Assembly: GCA_017626035.1 (NCBI GenBank)
Contig: JAGAJR010000012.1
Coordinates: 62,001-126,000 of the forward strand
Direction: 5' to 3'
Length of the DNA stretch: 64,000 nucleotides
DNA from: Alphaproteobacteria bacterium
GTDB lineage: Bacteria > Pseudomonadota > Alphaproteobacteria > RF32 > CAG-239
The notes beneath the pieces are model-generated. The model did no database searches, was not told the origin of the DNA, and saw only the letters and a list, made by a program, of their open reading frames with translations. Numbering within the stretch: position 1 is the stretch's first letter; each line of letters starts with the position of its first letter. The position numbers were made by a program, and so were the translations under genes. Positions 35,541-43,953 of this stretch are shown in pieces.

Positions 35541-35849
35541 TCACATATCTTTGCCTTTTGATTCTTCATCCTCTTTGCCGAAAAGCCAGTTAAGTTTGCC
35601 GCCCTCTTTTCGTCCCTTATAAACCAGATAAACGAAAATTACGAATGAACCGCCGCCAATCCACAACGAAGTGTTAAGCGTTAACAAAACCAATCCCCCG
35701 ACAGAGAACAATACAAACAAAAGCCAATTGAATCTTGCTACCCAGTCTTTCTTTCCAAGCGGCAAAAACATCCCGACAAAGAAAGAAAAGAACCAAGAGA
35801 TAAGCGAAAGAACAATAAGCTGAACGGATGTTAAACTTAAAATCTCCAT
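35541..35849 (-). CDS. Small three-helix membrane protein of unknown function
   Basis: 102 residues with three membrane helices (about 9-30, 41-60 and 66-80) and a hydrophilic, Glu/Lys-rich C-terminal tail beginning GRKEGGKLNWLFGKEDEE. No family recognised. It lies 65 bp downstream of the AmpG-like gene and could be co-transcribed with it. Confidence 0.6.
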   Translation of the reverse strand: MEILSLTSVQLIVLSLISWFFSFFVGMFLPLGKKDWVARFNWLLFVLFSVGGLVLLTLNTSLWIGGGSFVIFVYLVYKGRKEGGKLNWLFGKEDEESKGKDM

Positions 35850-35914
35850 ATCTATTGTTTTTAATTAAATAATACATTCACAGAAATCTAAATAGATGAA
35901 TTTTTAAGTTATTA

Positions 35915-37204
35915 TCAAACCGGATTTTTTTCAAGGATTATTTTGTGGGTTTCCAGTTTCATCAAATACCATAACAAAACCAAACCCGGAACAACCATAA
36001 ATGAAGTAATGAGGAAAAACACCGGCCAGGAAACAAGTTCTGCCATATAGCCGCTGGTTGCGGCAAAAACATCCCGGGCAAAACTCATCAAAGAAGACAA
36101 CAGAGCATATTGCGTTGCCGTATAAGCCACATTGCATAAAGAAGACAAATAAGCCACCAAAGCCGTAACGCCCATTCCTCCGGCAATATTGTCAAAAGAA
36201 ATTGTCATCATCAGCACATATATATTATTTCCGGCATAAGCCTGAATAACAAAAATCAAATTGGTAATTCCCTGAAGAATACCGCAAACCATCAAACCCT
36301 TCATAATTCCGATCCGGTTCAGAACCACTCCGCCGACAATTCCGCCCAAAATGGTGGCTATCATTCCGTAAAGTTTGGAAACATAAGCAATCTGAGCCTT
36401 GGTAAAACCCATATCATCATAAAAAGGATATGCCATCGGTCCCATATAAGCATCACTCATCCGATACAGAAAAATAAACAGCAAAATCAAACCCCAATGA
36501 CGGCGTTTCATAAAATCCGCAAAAGGTTCATAAACCGCCGTCCTCAAAAAATCATCAAAATCTTTATATTTTTCTTCTTTATAATGCTGTTCTTTCTTTG
36601 GCTCTTTGCAGCACAAAATCGTAACCATACCGACCAAGGCTCCCAAAGACATAATCACATAAACATGATGCCAGCTCATAATTGACGCCAGCCACAAAGC
36701 TCCCGCTCCGGAAAAAATCAGCCCCAGACGATATCCCAATACAAAAATCGCCGAACCGGCTCCCTGCTCTTTGTTATTAAAACTCTCAATTCGAAAAGCA
36801 TCCAAAACAATATCCTGCGAGGCGGAAGCAATAACAACCAAAACCGCAAAAAAAGCCATAACCATCGGTGTTTTTCCCGGATCAGTCGCCGCCATACCCA
36901 GAATAGCCAGCATCAAGAAAATCTGCGAAAACAGAGCCCAGCCCCGCCGCCTTCCCAATCGGGAGAATAGCGGTAATTTAATCCTGTCAATAAACGGAGC
37001 CCATGCCCATTTAAAACTATACGGTGTTTTGACTAAAGAAAACACACCGATAAGGGCGTATGAAATTCCGGAATCTTTAAGCCACAAATTCAAAGTACTG
37101 AAGACCAAAAACAACGGAAAACCGCTGGAAAACCCCAAGCAGGTCATTATCAGCATTCTTCTGTCAAAATAAATTCGACCGGCATTCCACCACTGTCTTA
37201 ACAT
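35915..37204 (-). CDS. ampG: AmpG-like MFS muropeptide permease
   Basis: 429 residues, 12 predicted membrane helices. AmpG imports anhydromuropeptides for peptidoglycan recycling. Diagnostic: LGFSSGFPLFLVFSTLNLWL, FKWAWAPFIDRIKLP, LGRRRGW, and DIVLDAFRIE. Shorter than E. coli AmpG (491) because it lacks extra C-terminal helices. An AmpD-like amidase (57696) is elsewhere in the window; nagZ and ampC are not seen. Confidence 0.88.
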   Translation of the reverse strand: MLRQWWNAGRIYFDRRMLIMTCLGFSSGFPLFLVFSTLNLWLKDSGISYALIGVFSLVKTPYSFKWAWAPFIDRIKLPLFSRLGRRRGWALFSQIFLMLAILGMAATDPGKTPMVMAFFAVLVVIASASQDIVLDAFRIESFNNKEQGAGSAIFVLGYRLGLIFSGAGALWLASIMSWHHVYVIMSLGALVGMVTILCCKEPKKEQHYKEEKYKDFDDFLRTAVYEPFADFMKRRHWGLILLFIFLYRMSDAYMGPMAYPFYDDMGFTKAQIAYVSKLYGMIATILGGIVGGVVLNRIGIMKGLMVCGILQGITNLIFVIQAYAGNNIYVLMMTISFDNIAGGMGVTALVAYLSSLCNVAYTATQYALLSSLMSFARDVFAATSGYMAELVSWPVFFLITSFMVVPGLVLLWYLMKLETHKIILEKNPV

Positions 37205-37336
37205 TCCGTCCCCAATATTCTGTGCAAATTAATAATTTCTTTCTAACCCAAATAGGTTAAATAAACTATAATTTTCCACATCATAAAAACATAAAATCAA
37301 AGACTTGCTTTTTTCATAAAAATTTTTATTTACTTT

Positions 37337-37381
37337 ACCACATATTGTGCTTAATTTAATTGAAAACACAATATATAGTAT
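37337..37381. promoter_or_regulatory. Pair of NrdR-like boxes upstream of nrdAB
   Basis: ACACAATATATAGTAT (37366-37381) closely fits the NrdR box consensus ACACWATATMTWGTGT; ACCACATATTGTGCTT (37337-37352) is a weaker copy. Centres are about 30 bp apart, near three helical turns, the normal spacing. NrdR represses ribonucleotide reductase when dATP is high. The downstream box overlaps TATAGTATAT, a possible -10 element. nrdR is not in the window. Confidence 0.6.
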
Positions 37382-37399
37382 ATAAGAGGTTGGCTAAAT

Positions 37400-39685
37400 A
37401 TGACAGAAATTCAAATAATTAAAAGAGATTCAACACATCAGTCTTACGACTTTTCCAAAATACAAAAAACCTTGGATCGGGCCATCAAAGGATTTGATTT
37501 AAACCAAGCTCCTTTGATTGAGAAAATCAACCAGTTCATAAAAAACGAAACAACAACAAAAGAAATTATCAACTACCTGACCTTAACGGCCTTAAGTTTA
37601 ACTAGCATTGACGAACCTGATTGGAAAAACGCCGCCGGACGACTGAAATTATTTGAACTATACAAACAAACCGCCATTAATCGTGGTCTCAACCATTCGG
37701 AAAAATCCCTTTATCATGACTTCTGCGGATTTGTAAAAAATACCGTTAAATGCGGTGTTTATTCCTCTGTTCTGACGGAAAAATACACCGATGAAGAATT
37801 GCAGGAGGCCGGAAAATTCATAAATCCCGATTTTGATTTGCTTTATGACTATGCCGGTATCAATCTTTTGATTAAACGCTATCTCTGCGAATACAACGAT
37901 AAAATTGTCGAACTCCCACAGGAAATGTTTTTAACGATAGCTTTGTTAATTGAACAAAACGCCCCTAAGAATATCCGCCTTGCTTTGGTCAAAGACACCT
38001 ATGAAAAATTAGCCGACCGCAAAATTTCTCTGGGAACCCCATTACTGATGAACCTTCGCCGCCCGAACGGAAACTTAAGTTCATGCTTCATTACCGTTAT
38101 GGATGACAATCGAGATTCTATCTTTTATGTCATCGACCAAATTTCGGCCATTTCCAAATTCGGCGGCGGCGTGGGCTGCAATCTCTCCCGTGTTCGCTGT
38201 AAAGGAGCCAGAATCAAGGGAATAAAAAATTCTTCCGGCGGCGTAATTCCATGGATTCGCATTATTAACGACACCGCCGTCGCCGTCAATCAACAAGGCA
38301 AACGCAAAGGAGCCGTTACGGTTTCTCTCGACATCTGGCACTTGGATATTGAAGATTTCCTTGAACTCCGCACCGAAAACGGAGACCAAAGAATGAAAGC
38401 CTACGATATATTCCCTCAGGTTGTTATTCCTGATTTATTTATGAAAAAGGTCGAAAACAACGAAAAATGGCTTCTTGTCGACCCGAATGAAGTCCGCACC
38501 AAATACGGCAAGGAAATCGCCAATCTTTGGGGAAAAGACTTTGAAGAACTTTACGCCCAGCTCTATCTGGATGCCGAATTCGGAAAACTGGAAATGTTTA
38601 AATTTGTTTCAGCCAAAGAATTACTGAAACGGCTGATGAAATCTCAAATTGAAACCGGTATGCCGTATATCGCATTCAAAGATACGCTTAACCGTTATAA
38701 TCCGAACAAACACGACGGAATTATTGTCGGCACCAATTTGTGCACAGAATCTCACAGCAACGTCCGTCCGACGGAGTTTCTTCCGAAACGCCTGGACGGC
38801 AATAAAATAATTTCCGAAACCCAAAACGGATTGGTTCACGTTTGCAATCTGGTTTCCATCAACCTTGCCAATATTGACAGCGACGAAGAACTTGACAGCA
38901 TCTGCCAAACTTCCGTCCGTATTCTGGATAACGCCATTGATTTTACCGAAGTTCCGATTCTCGAAGGCTCTCAACATAACCAAAGATACCGCACCATCGG
39001 CATCGGAGCCATGGGATTGGCTGACCACCTGGCCAAACGGAACATCCCTTATATTGCATCGGCTGATTACGTTGACGATTTGTTTGAAAAAATTGCTATA
39101 TACAACATCAGAGCCAGTATCAACGCCGCCAAAGAAAAAGGAACTTTCGGAGCTTATAAAGGTTCCGATTGGGATAAAGGCCTGATTTTAGGAAAACGCC
39201 AGCTTGAATTTCAAGGTTCAAAATACAAAGAGGAATGGAACAAAATATTTTCTGATCTTGCCAAACACGGCATCAGAAACTCTCAGCTGAGTGCCATTGC
39301 TCCCAATACCAGTTCCTCTCTGATTCAGGGCTGCACCGCTTCCGTTCTGCCGATTTACAGCAAATTTTTTGTAGAAACCCATGGCAAGGGAAGCATTCCG
39401 AACTGCCCGCCGTTTATCAAGGATAAATTCTGGTTCTATCAGGAAAACCGCAACATTAACCAGAAAACCATTATTGACATTATGTCCCGTATCAATAAAT
39501 GGATTGATACCGGAATTTCTATTGAACTGATGTATAACCTTAACCGCAACATCAAGGCAGTAGACATTTATGAAACAATTATGGACGCTTGGAAAAAAGA
39601 CATCAAAACCCTTTATTACACCCGCACCATTCAAAAAGACGGCTCTTCCGTTGAAAAATCAGAATGTGTCAGCTGTGCCGGATAG
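37400..39685 (+). CDS. nrdA: Ribonucleoside-diphosphate reductase, class Ia alpha subunit
   Basis: 761 residues. Reduces NDPs to dNDPs, the committed step of DNA precursor synthesis. N-terminal ATP-cone (IIKRDSTHQSYDFSKIQKTL) allows dATP control. Active-site cysteine C229 (NLSSCF), thiyl-radical cysteine C448 with E450 (TNLCTES), partner C482 (VCNLVS) and the C-terminal redox pair CVSC are present. Followed by nrdB 15 bp later with AGGAG. Upstream NrdR-like boxes suggest repression by NrdR. Confidence 0.96.
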   Translation: MTEIQIIKRDSTHQSYDFSKIQKTLDRAIKGFDLNQAPLIEKINQFIKNETTTKEIINYLTLTALSLTSIDEPDWKNAAGRLKLFELYKQTAINRGLNHSEKSLYHDFCGFVKNTVKCGVYSSVLTEKYTDEELQEAGKFINPDFDLLYDYAGINLLIKRYLCEYNDKIVELPQEMFLTIALLIEQNAPKNIRLALVKDTYEKLADRKISLGTPLLMNLRRPNGNLSSCFITVMDDNRDSIFYVIDQISAISKFGGGVGCNLSRVRCKGARIKGIKNSSGGVIPWIRIINDTAVAVNQQGKRKGAVTVSLDIWHLDIEDFLELRTENGDQRMKAYDIFPQVVIPDLFMKKVENNEKWLLVDPNEVRTKYGKEIANLWGKDFEELYAQLYLDAEFGKLEMFKFVSAKELLKRLMKSQIETGMPYIAFKDTLNRYNPNKHDGIIVGTNLCTESHSNVRPTEFLPKRLDGNKIISETQNGLVHVCNLVSINLANIDSDEELDSICQTSVRILDNAIDFTEVPILEGSQHNQRYRTIGIGAMGLADHLAKRNIPYIASADYVDDLFEKIAIYNIRASINAAKEKGTFGAYKGSDWDKGLILGKRQLEFQGSKYKEEWNKIFSDLAKHGIRNSQLSAIAPNTSSSLIQGCTASVLPIYSKFFVETHGKGSIPNCPPFIKDKFWFYQENRNINQKTIIDIMSRINKWIDTGISIELMYNLNRNIKAVDIYETIMDAWKKDIKTLYYTRTIQKDGSSVEKSECVSCAG

Positions 39686-39700
39686 GATTAGGAGAAGAAA

Positions 39701-40741
39701 ATGAACATTAAAAGAAAACAATTATTCAATGTTAACGGGGATGACAGCCTGATTAACCGTAAAATGATTAAAGGCAATGTTACCAACCTCTTTAACTTAA
39801 ACAACGTCAAATACCAATGGGCAAACAAACTCTACCGCCTGATGATGGAAAACTTTTGGATTCCTGAAAAAGTATCTTTGTTTGACGATAAAAGAGCCTA
39901 CAACGAACTTACCCCTCATGAGCAAAACGCTTATGACGGAATACTTTCCTTTCTGGTTTTCTTAGACAGTATTCAAACCAACAATCTCCCGAACATCAGC
40001 GATTATATCACCGCTCCTGAAGTCAATTTGATTTTGGCCATTCAGACCTATCAGGAAGCCGTGCATTCTCAAAGTTATGCTTACATCATTGAGAGCATCA
40101 TTCCGGCGGAAAAACGCGAAACCATTTACGACCGCTGGCGGGAAGATAAAGTCCTTTTGGAACGCAATAAATACATTGCCGAAATTTATCAGAATTTTGT
40201 TGATGAAAGAAACGACAAAAACTTTGCCAAAGTTCTGATTGCCAATTTCCTGCTGGAAGGCGTTTATTTTTACAACGGTTTTAATTTCTTTTATAATTTG
40301 GCATCCCGCAGTTTAATGATTGGAACCGCCGATGAAATCAAATACATTAACCGTGACGAGCTGACCCACTGTGTAATTTTTGCCAACATCATCAAAGAAA
40401 TCAAGCAGGAACACTCAACGTTTTTCAGCGATGACGAAGTTTATGAAATGTTTGCCAAAGCCGTTGAACAGGAAATTGCTTGGAGCAACCACATTATCGG
40501 CGATAAAATTATGGGAATTACACCGCAAACAATTGAGCAATATACCAAATTCATTGCCAACAAACGCCTCAAAGACATCGGATACCAACCGTTATATGAA
40601 GGCTTTGACACCAATCCTTATCAACATTTGGAAAAAATTTCCGACACCAACGGAGAAGGAAACGTTAAAGGCAACTTCTTTGAAGCGAATGTTTCTTCTT
40701 ATAACCAAAGTACGGCTATCGAAGGCTGGGATGACATATAA
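39701..40741 (+). CDS. nrdB: Ribonucleoside-diphosphate reductase, class Ia beta subunit
   Basis: 346 residues. Holds the diiron-tyrosyl radical cofactor. E119, H122 and the radical tyrosine Y126 are visible in YQEAVHSQSYAYI; LEGVYFYNGFNFFYNLA and RDELTHCVIFANI provide the other metal ligands. Because the tyrosine is kept, this is not a class Ic enzyme. Same operon as nrdA; followed by a bidirectional terminator shared with rplI. Confidence 0.96.
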   Translation: MNIKRKQLFNVNGDDSLINRKMIKGNVTNLFNLNNVKYQWANKLYRLMMENFWIPEKVSLFDDKRAYNELTPHEQNAYDGILSFLVFLDSIQTNNLPNISDYITAPEVNLILAIQTYQEAVHSQSYAYIIESIIPAEKRETIYDRWREDKVLLERNKYIAEIYQNFVDERNDKNFAKVLIANFLLEGVYFYNGFNFFYNLASRSLMIGTADEIKYINRDELTHCVIFANIIKEIKQEHSTFFSDDEVYEMFAKAVEQEIAWSNHIIGDKIMGITPQTIEQYTKFIANKRLKDIGYQPLYEGFDTNPYQHLEKISDTNGEGNVKGNFFEANVSSYNQSTAIEGWDDI

Positions 40742-40746
40742 CAACA

Positions 40747-40778
40747 AAAGGCTCCCAAAAGGGAGCCTTTCTTTTTTT
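40747..40778. terminator. Bidirectional terminator between nrdB and rplI
   Basis: AAAGGCTCCC / GGGAGCCTTT perfect 10-bp stem with AAAA loop, then CTTTTTTT on the plus strand. Confidence 0.9.
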
Positions 40779-40793
40779 CAAACCTGAATAAAA

Positions 40794-41279
40794 TTATTCG
40801 GCAGAATAAGCTTTTGCCTGTTTCTTGGCATCATCATCTGTTCTTGCTACGTTAACAAGAATAGTCTGAGATACTTCCGGATGCAGGTTCAGTTTAACGG
40901 AATAAATGCCCAAATCTTTAATAGGCTTTTCCAGATAAACACAACGACGTTCAACATTGAAACCGGCTTCTTTAATAGCAGAAGCAATATCGCGAATGGT
41001 AACGGAACCATACAATTGACCGGTTTCTGCAGCCTGACGAATCAGAACGGCACTAAAGCCTTTCAAAGATTCTGCCTTTGCGGCAGCTTCATCTAACATA
41101 GCTTTGTTGTGAGCTTCCAATTCGGCTTTTTGTTTTTCATAAAAAGCAATATTGGCTTCAGTTGCACGAAGAGCCTTTTTGGCAGGCAGGAGGTAGTTAC
41201 GGGCATAACCGTTTTTAACGTTTACTTTATCACCCATTTTACCCAATTTTTCTACATGTTCGAGAAGAATAATTTCCAT
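40794..41279 (-). CDS. rplI: 50S ribosomal protein L9
   Basis: 161 residues. Binds 23S rRNA with its N-terminal domain (MEIILLEHVEKLGKMGDKVNVK, NGYARNYLLPAKKA), joined by a long helix to the C-terminal domain (LYGSVTIRDIASAI). Third gene of rpsF-rpsR-rplI, the standard order. Confidence 0.96.
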   Translation of the reverse strand: MEIILLEHVEKLGKMGDKVNVKNGYARNYLLPAKKALRATEANIAFYEKQKAELEAHNKAMLDEAAAKAESLKGFSAVLIRQAAETGQLYGSVTIRDIASAIKEAGFNVERRCVYLEKPIKDLGIYSVKLNLHPEVSQTILVNVARTDDDAKKQAKAYSAE

Positions 41280-41293
41280 TTCATTACCCTCCC

Positions 41294-41521
41294 TTAAGCT
41301 GCAACATATGGAAGAAGAGCGATGTAACGTGCACGTTTAATGGCACGAGCCAACTCTCTTTGTTTTTTTGCAGAAACAGCTGTAATACGGCTAGGGATGA
41401 TTTTACCTTTTTCAGAAATATATCTGGAAAGAAGTTTTACATCTTTATAGTCGATTTTAAGACCGTCTTCACCGGAAAACGGGCAAGCTTTTTTTCTTCT
41501 AAAGAATACTTGTTTAGCCAT
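41294..41521 (-). CDS. rpsR: 30S ribosomal protein S18
   Basis: 75 residues. Forms a heterodimer with S6 on the 16S platform. [22 protein letters not shown] and [31 protein letters not shown] are diagnostic. Lies 10 bp after rpsF and 14 bp before rplI on the same strand. Confidence 0.97.
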   Translation of the reverse strand: MAKQVFFRRKKACPFSGEDGLKIDYKDVKLLSRYISEKGKIIPSRITAVSAKKQRELARAIKRARYIALLPYVAA

Positions 41522-41531
41522 TACGTTTCTC

Positions 41532-41867
41532 CTATTCTTCTACAGCTGAAGTTTCACCAGAGGAAGACAGTTCGGAATTGAACTCATCAACCTTAACAGT
41601 CATATAACGAATAATGTCTTCGTTGAATCTCATAATTCTTTCGAATTCTGCAATAGCGTTAGCCGGAGCAGTGATATTCATCAAAACATAGTGGCCTTTA
41701 CGGTTTTTCTTAATGCGATAAGCCAGGTTTTTCAAACCCCAGTTATCAACTTTAACAACCTCGCCACCTTCTTTTTTAATAACATCGCTCAATTCTGAAA
41801 CAATGTTGTTAACCTGAGAGGTGCCGAGATCCTGACGAGCGATTAAAACGCTTTCATAATTAGTCAT
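41532..41867 (-). CDS. rpsF: 30S ribosomal protein S6
   Basis: 111 residues from the ATG at 41867 (AAGGAG ahead); an upstream frame to 41897 overlaps the structured leader. [36 protein letters not shown] and [18 protein letters not shown] are diagnostic. In many bacteria S6:S18 binds the rpsF leader; here the leader is long and structured. Confidence 0.95.
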   Translation of the reverse strand: MTNYESVLIARQDLGTSQVNNIVSELSDVIKKEGGEVVKVDNWGLKNLAYRIKKNRKGHYVLMNITAPANAIAEFERIMRFNEDIIRYMTVKVDEFNSELSSSGETSAVEE

Positions 41868-41889
41868 AAATAAAATCTCCTTATGGATT

Positions 41890-41961
41890 CTCAACAATTG
41901 GCAGCCTTATAATTTTTTAATTATTGAGCCGCCGGGTTATGTATAGCCGGAAACATCCGGC
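41890..41961 (-). promoter_or_regulatory. Structured rpsF leader with two competing folds
   Basis: On the minus strand a hairpin GCCGGA / TCCGGC (41946-41961) comes first. Then two alternatives: CTCAATAATT can pair with AATTGTTGAG near the ribosome site (41890-41928), or GGCGGC can pair with GCTGCC (41900-41905 with 41928-41933) around an inner ATAATT / AATTAT stem. These exclude each other. It may be the S6:S18 autoregulation site; I could not match the known consensus in detail. Confidence 0.45.
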
Positions 41962-41975
41962 AAGGGACGAGGCGT

Positions 41976-42003
41976 AATATACCCTAAAACTTTAATTTTG
42001 CAA
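41976..42003 (-). promoter_or_regulatory. Promoter for rpsF-rpsR-rplI
   Basis: TTGCAA, 16-bp spacer, TATATT on the minus strand, followed by a GC-rich discriminator ACGCC, as in stringently controlled ribosomal promoters. Confidence 0.7.
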
Positions 42004-42070
42004 GCAATATTTAAGGTAATTTTAATCTTTTATGCCTATATTTACCCTAAATAAAAGGGATTTCAAAAAA

Positions 42071-42406
42071 ATGAGCAAAAAAAGCCTGATATTTCTGTTG
42101 TCCGCCTTAAGCGTTTTGAGTGCCTGCTCCTTGTTTTCCAAAGAGGAAAAAGAGCAAATACCCGCTCGCACCGTTTATGCCAACGAAGAAACAACCATCA
42201 GCCTCATAAACCAGACAACAAAAGTCATTGTCCGGTGCTATTCCAACGTATTTGAACCGGCAGAAACCTGCGCCCGTTTTTTTGAAGAAAAAGATTATGT
42301 CCGTTTTCGTGAAATTCCTTATAAAACAGCCAATTACGACTTTCTAAAACCCGGAAGCTATCCTACCCGCCGCTGGAGAAACGGGGAAAGAACCCCTCGT
42401 TGGTAG
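42071..42406 (+). CDS. Small putative lipoprotein upstream of comM
   Basis: 111 residues from the ATG at 42071; a longer frame to 42032 would precede the signal. Lipobox VLSACS is at about residue 18. The mature part is short, contains two cysteines (VRCYSN and ETCARFF) that could form a disulfide, and ends in an Arg-rich tail (PTRRWRNGERTPRW). No family recognised. comM begins 9 bp later, so the two are probably co-transcribed. Confidence 0.7.
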   Translation: MSKKSLIFLLSALSVLSACSLFSKEEKEQIPARTVYANEETTISLINQTTKVIVRCYSNVFEPAETCARFFEEKDYVRFREIPYKTANYDFLKPGSYPTRRWRNGERTPRW

Positions 42407-42415
42407 GGCACGGCA

Positions 42416-43939
42416 ATGTTAGCCAGAATAAATACCGTTGCTTTTAACGGACTTGAAATTCTCAATGTTGATTTACAGGTTCAAATTTCTTCCGGACTGC
42501 CGGCCTTTACAATTGTCGGACTTCCCGACAAAGCTGTCGCCGAAAGCAGAGAACGGGTCAGAGCGGCTTTACAATCTCTGGGACTGAGTCTCCCCGCCAA
42601 AAGAATAACCGTCAACCTGGCTCCGGCCGATTTACTCAAAGAAGGATCGCATTTTGACTTGCCTGTTGCTCTGGGGTTGTTAATCGGCATGGGTATTTTG
42701 CCTCAGGAAGAGCTCTCGGGCTACTTTGTTCTCGGCGAACTCGGATTAGACGGAAGTATTGTCCCTGTTAACGGGGTTCTTCCTGTTGCCATCAAAGCCA
42801 ATTCACAAAATAAAGGGCTTATTTGTCCGTCCGCTCAAGGAAGCGAAGCCGTTTGGTCGGGATTAAAAGATATTTTGGCTCCGCACAATCTCCTTGATGT
42901 CATCAACCACTTCAAAGGAAGCCAAACCATTCCTTTTCCACAGGCTTCTCAAATAACAGAACAACAAAATCTGCCGGATATGAAAGACGTAAAAGGACAG
43001 GAAAGTGCCAAACGAGCCTTGGAAATCGCCGCTGCCGGATCTCATAACCTTTTAATGATAGGCCCTCCGGGATCCGGAAAATCCATGCTCGCCGCAAGAC
43101 TGCCGTCCATTCTTCCGCCCCTGACACCGGAAGAAGCTCTGGAAACCAGTACCATTCACTCTGTTGCCGGAGAACTCAAAAACGGAAAACTTTGCTTTGA
43201 ACGTCCATACCGCGACCCGCACCATTCGGCCTCAACTCCGGCACTTGTCGGCGGCGGAAGAAAAGCCAGACCGGGCGAAATCTCATTGGCACACAACGGT
43301 GTTTTGTTTTTGGATGAACTTCCCGAGTTTAACCGTTCAACCTTGGAAGCCCTCCGTCAACCTCTTGAAAACGGCTGCGTAACCATCTCAAGAGTAAATG
43401 CCCATACAACTTATCCCGCAAGATTTCAACTGATTGCCGCCATGAATCCCTGCCGCTGCGGACACCTCGGCAACCCGGACTTAGAATGTTCCCGGGCTCC
43501 GAAATGTGCTGAAGAATACCAGTCAAAAATTTCCGGACCTTTACTCGACCGTATTGACATCCATATTGAAGTCCCTGCTGTCAGTCCGTGGGAAATGTCC
43601 ACCGCCCCGACCGGAGAAAATTCGGCTCAAATCAGACAAAGAGTCATCAACGCCCGCAAAATTCAGGCAGAACGTTTCAAAAAATTCAAACACCCGGAAT
43701 TCACAACCAATTCCCAACTGAAAGGCGAACTTTTGGAACAAATCGCCGTATTGGATGAAGACGCCCGACAGCTTCTCATAAATTTTGCCGACAAAAACAA
43801 ACTCTCCGCCCGGGCATATCATCGCACTTTACGGTTAGCAAGAACGATTGCAGACTTGCAAAATGAAATAAATATCCATAAAATACACGTAGCTGAGGCT
43901 TTGTCTTACCGCAGACATTTTCCGCCCAAACAAAATTAA
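42416..43939 (+). CDS. comM: ComM/YifB-family Mg-chelatase-like AAA+ ATPase
   Basis: 507 residues. ComM is a hexameric helicase promoting branch migration during natural transformation in gammaproteobacteria; homologues are widespread. N-terminal Lon-like domain (GLPDKAVAESRERVRAAL), Walker A GPPGSGKSM, FRDPHHSAS-like YRDPHHSASTPALVGGG, Walker B GVLFLDELPEF, and a zinc-like segment CRCGHLGNPDLEC with C..KC downstream. Start ATG is 9 bp after the lipoprotein stop; its stop overlaps the next frame. Whether this organism is transformable cannot be seen. Confidence 0.93.
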   Translation: MLARINTVAFNGLEILNVDLQVQISSGLPAFTIVGLPDKAVAESRERVRAALQSLGLSLPAKRITVNLAPADLLKEGSHFDLPVALGLLIGMGILPQEELSGYFVLGELGLDGSIVPVNGVLPVAIKANSQNKGLICPSAQGSEAVWSGLKDILAPHNLLDVINHFKGSQTIPFPQASQITEQQNLPDMKDVKGQESAKRALEIAAAGSHNLLMIGPPGSGKSMLAARLPSILPPLTPEEALETSTIHSVAGELKNGKLCFERPYRDPHHSASTPALVGGGRKARPGEISLAHNGVLFLDELPEFNRSTLEALRQPLENGCVTISRVNAHTTYPARFQLIAAMNPCRCGHLGNPDLECSRAPKCAEEYQSKISGPLLDRIDIHIEVPAVSPWEMSTAPTGENSAQIRQRVINARKIQAERFKKFKHPEFTTNSQLKGELLEQIAVLDEDARQLLINFADKNKLSARAYHRTLRLARTIADLQNEINIHKIHVAEALSYRRHFPPKQN

Positions 43940-43953
43940 TGGAGAAAATACTT

